From positions 1 to 10,371 of the forward strand of contig QUTJ01031206.1 in the NCBI GenBank assembly GCA_003573635.1: a stretch of DNA of 10,371 bases, read 5' to 3'. Below, piece after piece: positions 6,982 through 10,371 of the stretch. The translations under genes were made by a program, and so were the position numbers. Source of the stretch: Goniomonas avonlea. Lineage: Eukaryota; Cryptophyceae; Goniomonadida; Goniomonadaceae. The notes beneath the pieces were generated by a model. That model was given only the letters and a program-made list of their open reading frames with translations. It ran no database searches and was not told the origin of the DNA. Positions within the stretch are counted from its first letter, which is position 1. Each line of letters starts with the position of its first letter.

Positions 6982-7261
6982 CTTCCCAGGCATCGCCAAT
7001 ACCCGGTCTTAAAGAAGTCAGGCTCACTGCGTCGCCACTCAAGTATCACTCCTCGGCAGACAAGATCTGCGACCACCCACTGGTGCGGTCTATTTTCTCA
7101 CCACACCCGCCGCAAGACCCCAACCGCACCGCACGACCACAGGCGACAACAAACACCGCCAACAAACACCGCCAACAAACACCGCCGCATCGCACACCGC
7201 AACACCACGCCACTGCCGCACCACATTGCCACTCAAGTCCCCACGTTGTCGCTTTTTTCAG
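6982..7261 (+). other. Intergenic or 5' region without a start codon
   Basis: There is no ATG on the plus strand in this stretch. It is CA-rich and includes the 13-bp tandem array at 7148-7186. It ends in GTCGCTTTTTTCAG, a good 3' splice acceptor at 7260-7261, so it may be an intron or 5' UTR of the next gene. Confidence 0.45.
7148..7186 (+). repeat. 13-bp tandem repeat, three copies
   Basis: AACAAACACCGCC is repeated three times without change (7148-7160, 7161-7173, 7174-7186). Confidence 0.95.
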
Positions 7262-8283
7262 ATGCGCGCACCCTCCTTGTTTCGAAGCACACAGTCTCAG
7301 AACAATTGTTGCAGCGAGACCTACCGCCACCTTGGGACGCTCCACCAGAGGAGGTACTGTTCGGGGGTGAGGACGAGGAGCTAGACGAGGACGGTAAGGA
7401 CGGCTTGTGGAACACAGATGGGACTCGCGTGCTGCCCGAGTCAAAGAGATGGCAACCCTTGTCAAGACCCAAGGTGCACCCCCTGTCTTTCCTGTTCCAC
7501 TGCTCCCAGTTCCCGTCTGCCTCACTTGCCCTGATAACTCTGATAAACAGACGGCCGAGGCGGACCCTGTAGAGAATGAGGCTGGAACCCCAAGAAAGAA
7601 AAAGCACCGCAACAAATTCCTTGTGCGAGCGTTGCGCGATGTCCCACTACACCCTGCTTCATCAAAAATCAGGTGTGCTATCGAGTTTGTTCGGGCTCAA
7701 GCTGTCCAATGTTCAAGACCACAACAACATGACGGCATTATGATAATGACGTATCACCCCAGCGAAATATCATGTGTCTCTGGGACTTTAACATGCACAA
7801 CTCAGGACCTGCGCGTGCTGCGTCGATTCACAGGAGTTCGACATGTCCCTCCTGGCAATGAAGCCAAAAAGGTAGACTTGGCGTATTTTGGCCCTTCAAC
7901 CCAACCACTTTGTCTGTGCGACCACATGACAGCAGCCCGCCCTCCAGTGGACTGAATTGATCCTGAATGAGATGCAGCTTTTGTGCGCATCAACTGTAAC
8001 TTCAACAGCCTGCTTGACTACTTTGGATGTTAGATGGCCACAGGTAGTCCGCAAGCGCAGCAGTGCCATTATTAATTATTAAATCTGGTCCTAAGTGATA
8101 CTTCTGACTGGCCACGCGCTCGGTGCCGCATTGCTTGTGTGATGGCAGGTCACCCTGGAAAAACTGGATTTACCTCCTGTTGTGATGTCATGCATTGCGC
8201 TCATGCAACTGAGACAATACCAAGCACGGAAATTTTCAGTCTTATTCATATTCATGAGGCCGAGGCAATCTTCAATCGACTGA
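7262..8283 (+). CDS. Unrecognised multi-exon gene, convergent with cytochrome b5
   Basis: Proposed exons are 7262-7393, 7441-7871, 7933-8043 and 8149-8283. The first follows TTTTTTCAG and encodes an acidic Pro-rich stretch (LQRDLPPPWDAPPEEVLFGG, then EDEELDED), ending at a strong donor, ACG|GTAAGG. A 47-nt intron (7394-7440) restores the frame to VKEMATLVKTQGAPPVF and a basic patch (TPRKKKHRNKFLVRALRDVP) that could be a nuclear signal. Introns 7872-7932 (61 nt) and 8044-8148 (105 nt, CTGAC branch point) keep phase 0, leading to VTLEKLDLPPVVMSCIAL and stop TGA 8281-8283. Without splicing, ATG 7449 in good context gives 168 codons to 7955. The first exon has no in-frame ATG. A 45-nt in-frame intron at 7673-7717 is possible. 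In 7974-8033 another frame reads DAAFVRINCNFNSLLDYFGC, so the exon d frame is not certain. Family unknown. Confidence 0.45.
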
Positions 8284-8288
8284 AGCCA

Positions 8289-8791
8289 TTAGTGCTTCGG
8301 TGCGCCAAGCATTCCAGACTGCTGAGCGTAAAACGCGAGTCCAACGACGACCAGCGCAATCATAACGAACACAAGGGGGCTACCAGCACCATTATTACCG
8401 CTGGAGGCAGGTGTCTTGGGATTGGAGGGCTTTGGTGCTTTGCCAGACTGCCGAAAAAACATGTCACACACAACTACTCCTGGGAACGAAGTCACCTTGT
8501 CCTTAGAATCAAAGTCACCAATGAGCAAACCTGCCATCTGCTCACGTGCATCATCGCTGTGCCCAATGTCCTCGAAAGCCTGGGTGGCGTCACCACCTGC
8601 AGCTGTGTGAGTTGGGCACAACTCGGGTGACGGCGCATACCAGCGCTCTCGACCAAGATAGCATCACCACCGGGATGGTCAGGCAAAAATTTGGTGACGT
8701 CATACACTTTGCCATTGATGACGAACCAGCAGTCGTCAGCCAAGTTGTGCTTTGCCAATTCCTCAGCTGTGATCTTGCGGACTTCGCTCAT
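8289..8791 (-). CDS. Cytochrome b5, microsomal type, three exons
   Basis: This is a haem-binding electron carrier of the ER membrane, which passes electrons from reductases to desaturases and P450-type enzymes. Exons run 8791-8641, 8596-8496 and 8447-8289, with introns of 44 nt (8640-8597, GTATGC..CTGCAG) and 48 nt (8495-8448, GTGACT..CGGCAG). The spliced product has 136 residues, close to the 134 of animal cytochrome b5. It begins MSEVRKITAEELAKHN. The haem ligands are His39 in FLPDHPGGDAI and His63 in FEDIGHSDDAR, the second formed across intron 1 (ESA-G|G-DATQAFED). A Pro/Ser/Asn linker leads to one C-terminal membrane helix (LVFVMIALVVVGLAFY, about residues 109-124) and the tail GAPKH, as in tail-anchored forms. 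The start was chosen at ATG 8791 for its GAGCCACCATGA context; the frame extends 56 codons upstream but the added sequence looks untranslated. Intron 2 is in frame and could be retained. Confidence 0.95.
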
Positions 8792-8880
8792 GGTGGCTCG
8801 TGCTGGGGACCTTCGGATCGGTGTGTTGACGGCTCGCTTGACAGATTGTTCCGTGTCTCTGTACAGTAAAATACCAAGGG

Positions 8881-8890
8881 ACTCTATATA
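8881..8890 (-). promoter_or_regulatory. TATA-like element upstream of cytochrome b5
   Basis: On the minus strand the sequence reads TATATAGAGT, about 90 bases before the cytochrome b5 start codon. A start site some 30 bases further on would give a 5' UTR of roughly 60-70 nt. It is proposed only from the match and the position. Confidence 0.3.
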
Positions 8891-8946
8891 CAAGGGAAGG
8901 ACACTCGCGCCCAAAAGCTGACGGCCTATTTGGCCGCTGGAATCGT

Positions 8947-9560
8947 ATGGCAAAAGCACCGTCTATACTTGGTGCGTATCAGTGCCTTGCGGCCTCCCGA
9001 TGGTGAAAACACTGACACAGGATTTTAGATGGAGCTTCCGGCGAGCATTTGCCGCCCTCACGCGTCTCCGTAGGGCCACAGGCGGCTGCGCAGGCCCCAT
9101 CTGTGCTGCCCTTGGNTGGNGAGCCAGAATTCGACTCTGGGGACAGCAGCGCCTCATCTCAGCGTGAGTAATCATTGCAGGTAAGCTCCATGTCGGTACT
9201 GTGACACAATCTGATGGGCGTTGGGCCTGACAAGCCCCAGTTTCGCAGCGGCAGTGACCGTTGGATGTTGAATCCGTGGAGCCGCGATACACGCCGACGC
9301 CTCAAGCCAGGTCACCCCTGATCGAGCCCACCGTGCCACAGGATGGCCGTGTGTGGCTCGCACGGTCANTNTTTGCTCACTNACACTCCTTGCAGGACCT
9401 TTCCCCAGCTTGAGCCTCTTGAGCGGCGGAATGGTGCTGGAGTTGGAAATCAAGGATGAGCTCCCGGACCTCCGGTGCGACCTTTTTTTTTGCTTTTTTT
9501 TCTTCAAAAAACAGTGCTTGACTATCCTAACCTCGCGCAGACTATTTCATTGCGGGATTT
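8947..9560 (+). other. Possible divergent gene, exon fragments only
   Basis: Several pieces look coding but do not assemble cleanly. ATG 8947 starts MAKAPSIL and meets a donor G|GTGCGT. A 49-nt intron with CTGAC branch point and ACACAG would end at 9019, but its phase gives a stop. From there another frame reads LDGASGEHLPPSRVSVGPQA and, past the N bases, EPEFDSGDSSASSQ up to donor AGC|GTGAGT at 9164. After CTCCTTGCAG (9394) the compatible frame reads FPSLSLLSGGMVLELEIKDE (about 9398-9457). A GTGCGA donor at 9475 and an acceptor after CTATCCTAACCTCGCGCAG at 9540 would finish with LFHCGI and TAA (about 9559-9561). Ns at 9116, 9120, 9369, 9371 and 9382 limit interpretation. A short minus-strand Lys-rich frame here reflects the poly-T tract. 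No family is recognised. Confidence 0.2.
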
Positions 9561-9618
9561 AATGAGCCTCGGAGGTTCATTTTTGGGTCGCGGCTCCGAT
9601 GGGTGATCTGCAATGCAG

Positions 9619-9710
9619 CTGGCTATGACAGTGACAGTGACAGTGACAGTGACAGTGACGCGGCGAGTGGCGGCAACAGAAGTGACACGGTCACTGACAA
9701 GCATCCACAG
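9619..9710 (+). CDS. Exon-like segment with Asp-Ser repeat
   Basis: Between ATGCAG|CT and CCACAG|GTCTGC one frame reads GYDSDSDSDSDSDAASGG and then NRSDTVTDKHPQ. The (GACAGT)n hexamer at 9625-9659 encodes alternating Asp and Ser, a common acidic, kinase-target type tract in nuclear proteins. On the opposite strand the same repeat would give Ser-Leu or Val-Thr tracts. Phase agreement with a preceding exon was not found, so this could be a chance reading of a microsatellite. Confidence 0.25.
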
Positions 9711-9839
9711 GTCTGCTGGGGGGTGAGTGCACAGGCATTAGAGGAGTGCAACACATCCAATCCAAGGTGCGACGCACCACAACATGACAACAGCACGAAC
9801 ACAGAGAACACGAAACCGACACAAACAGGAGTCTCCTGT

Positions 9840-10075
9840 GTCACTGCTCTCTCGCTTTCTTCTCTGCTCACTCCCCTCACTCTCACGCACTCAAGCACTC
9901 TCACGCACTCAAGCACTCACTCACTCACTCTCGCACTCACGCCCCTCACTCCTCCTCACTCACACTCACGCACACTCTCACTCCCCTCACTCACTCACAC
10001 TCTTCTCCCACATCTCATCTTCTCTCATCTCATCTCGTCTCATCTCGTCTCGTCTCGTCTCGTCTTATCTCACCA
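9840..10075. repeat. Low-complexity CACT/CTCA and TCTCG tract
   Basis: The stretch is made of CACTCA-like repeats. It includes an exact 18-bp tandem duplication TCACGCACTCAAGCACTC (9883-9900, 9901-9918), followed by a TCTCA/TCTCG pentamer array at about 10018-10065. The Ser/Thr/His/Leu-rich open frames over it are artefacts of composition. Confidence 0.9.
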
Positions 10076-10220
10076 ACCCGTTTACATGTTTGTCCGATGT
10101 TAACATGGTTGATCTGCCCCAGGTGGAAGTTGGAACTTCGGTCTGACCTGCGAGAAACAGCCGCAGGTTCAGCACCAGAAGATTCGTGTCATGGTTTGTG
10201 TTTTGGGCTTGTGGCTCTAT

Positions 10221-10316
10221 CTCTGTTTGTGACCGGCCTTGTCTCTCTTTGTAGCCTGCGCTTTCTTTGTGACCGGCCTTCTCTCTCTTTGTGGCCTGCG
10301 CTCTCGGCCTTGTCTC
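10221..10316 (+). repeat. 40-bp tandem repeat, two and a half copies
   Basis: Copies at 10221-10260 and 10261-10300 share 36 of 40 bases, with a common core TTTGTGACCGGCCTT and a common end GCCTGCG. A partial copy (CGGCCTTGTCTCTC) follows to about 10318. Confidence 0.9.
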
Positions 10317-10335
10317 TCGCCAGGTAGCCAATGAG

Positions 10336-10363
10336 ACAGTACACCCCCAACAGTACACCCCCG
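10336..10363 (+). repeat. 14-bp tandem repeat, two copies
   Basis: ACAGTACACCCCCA (10336-10349) is followed by ACAGTACACCCCCG (10350-10363). The array reaches almost to the window end and may continue. Confidence 0.9.
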
Positions 10364-10371
10364 ACACACGC

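Noticed and set aside
7046-7615. 189-codon open frame on the minus strand
   Set aside because: It is antisense to the better-supported acidic and basic coding stretches, rich in Cys/Gly/Val from the CA/GT-rich sequence, and shows no recognisable domain or splice context.
8905-8925. E2F-like site (GGGCGCGAG on the minus strand) in the cytochrome b5 upstream region
   Set aside because: A single short match in GC-containing sequence without any other support is not enough to call a binding site.
8792-8959. N-terminal extension of cytochrome b5 by 56 codons
   Set aside because: The family starts a few residues before the haem domain, and ATG 8791 has an excellent context. The upstream part includes the TATA-like site and looks untranslated.
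9172-9507. Minus-strand frame starting with a Lys-rich run
   Set aside because: The Lys run is the reverse of the poly-T tract at 9482-9502. That tract is better read as a polypyrimidine tract on the plus strand, and the frame also crosses three N bases.
1-10371. LTRs, CRISPR arrays, tRNA or rRNA genes
   Set aside because: No long direct terminal repeats, no regularly spaced repeat-spacer array, and no cloverleaf or rRNA-like sequence were seen by eye.

Overview
The window looks nuclear and eukaryotic. It holds spliced genes with GT-AG introns, dense microsatellites, a decayed retrotransposon, a Kozak-like start (CCACC before the ATG) and a three-exon microsomal-type cytochrome b5 gene. Intron lengths of 44-48 nt in that gene, mid-range GC and a DIRS/Ngaro-type retroelement suggest a unicellular eukaryote (alga or other protist). 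The lineage cannot be fixed from the sequence. Five N bases (9116-9382) indicate a draft assembly.

Layout. (1) 1-760 and 6521-6981 (+) carry five exon-like open segments that can all be joined in phase 0. They are mostly helical and charged, and I read them as the 3' half of an unrecognised coiled-coil gene ending at TGA 6979-6981. (2) 1120-6165 (+), inside the candidate intron 760-6520, is a degenerate tyrosine-recombinase retrotransposon of DIRS/Ngaro type. Its order is gag-like zinc-binding region, reverse transcriptase with RNase H, then tyrosine recombinase, all broken by frameshifts and stops. A roughly 60-bp GA-flanked repeat occurs in several copies around the element and in both orientations. 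(3) 7262-8283 (+) is an unrecognised multi-exon gene with at least one candidate 47-nt intron. (4) 8289-8791 (-) is cytochrome b5, convergent with gene 3 and only 5 bp from it at the stop codons. (5) 8792-10371 holds the likely cytochrome b5 promoter, weak exon-like pieces of a possible divergent gene including an Asp-Ser repeat, then low-complexity CT/CACT tracts and two short tandem arrays.

The only product named with confidence is cytochrome b5, an ER-anchored haem electron carrier. The genes do not form an evident pathway. The main points of interest are the element's position in an intron, the orientation pattern of the GA-flanked repeats, and the coexistence of 44-48-nt introns with microsatellite-filled introns.
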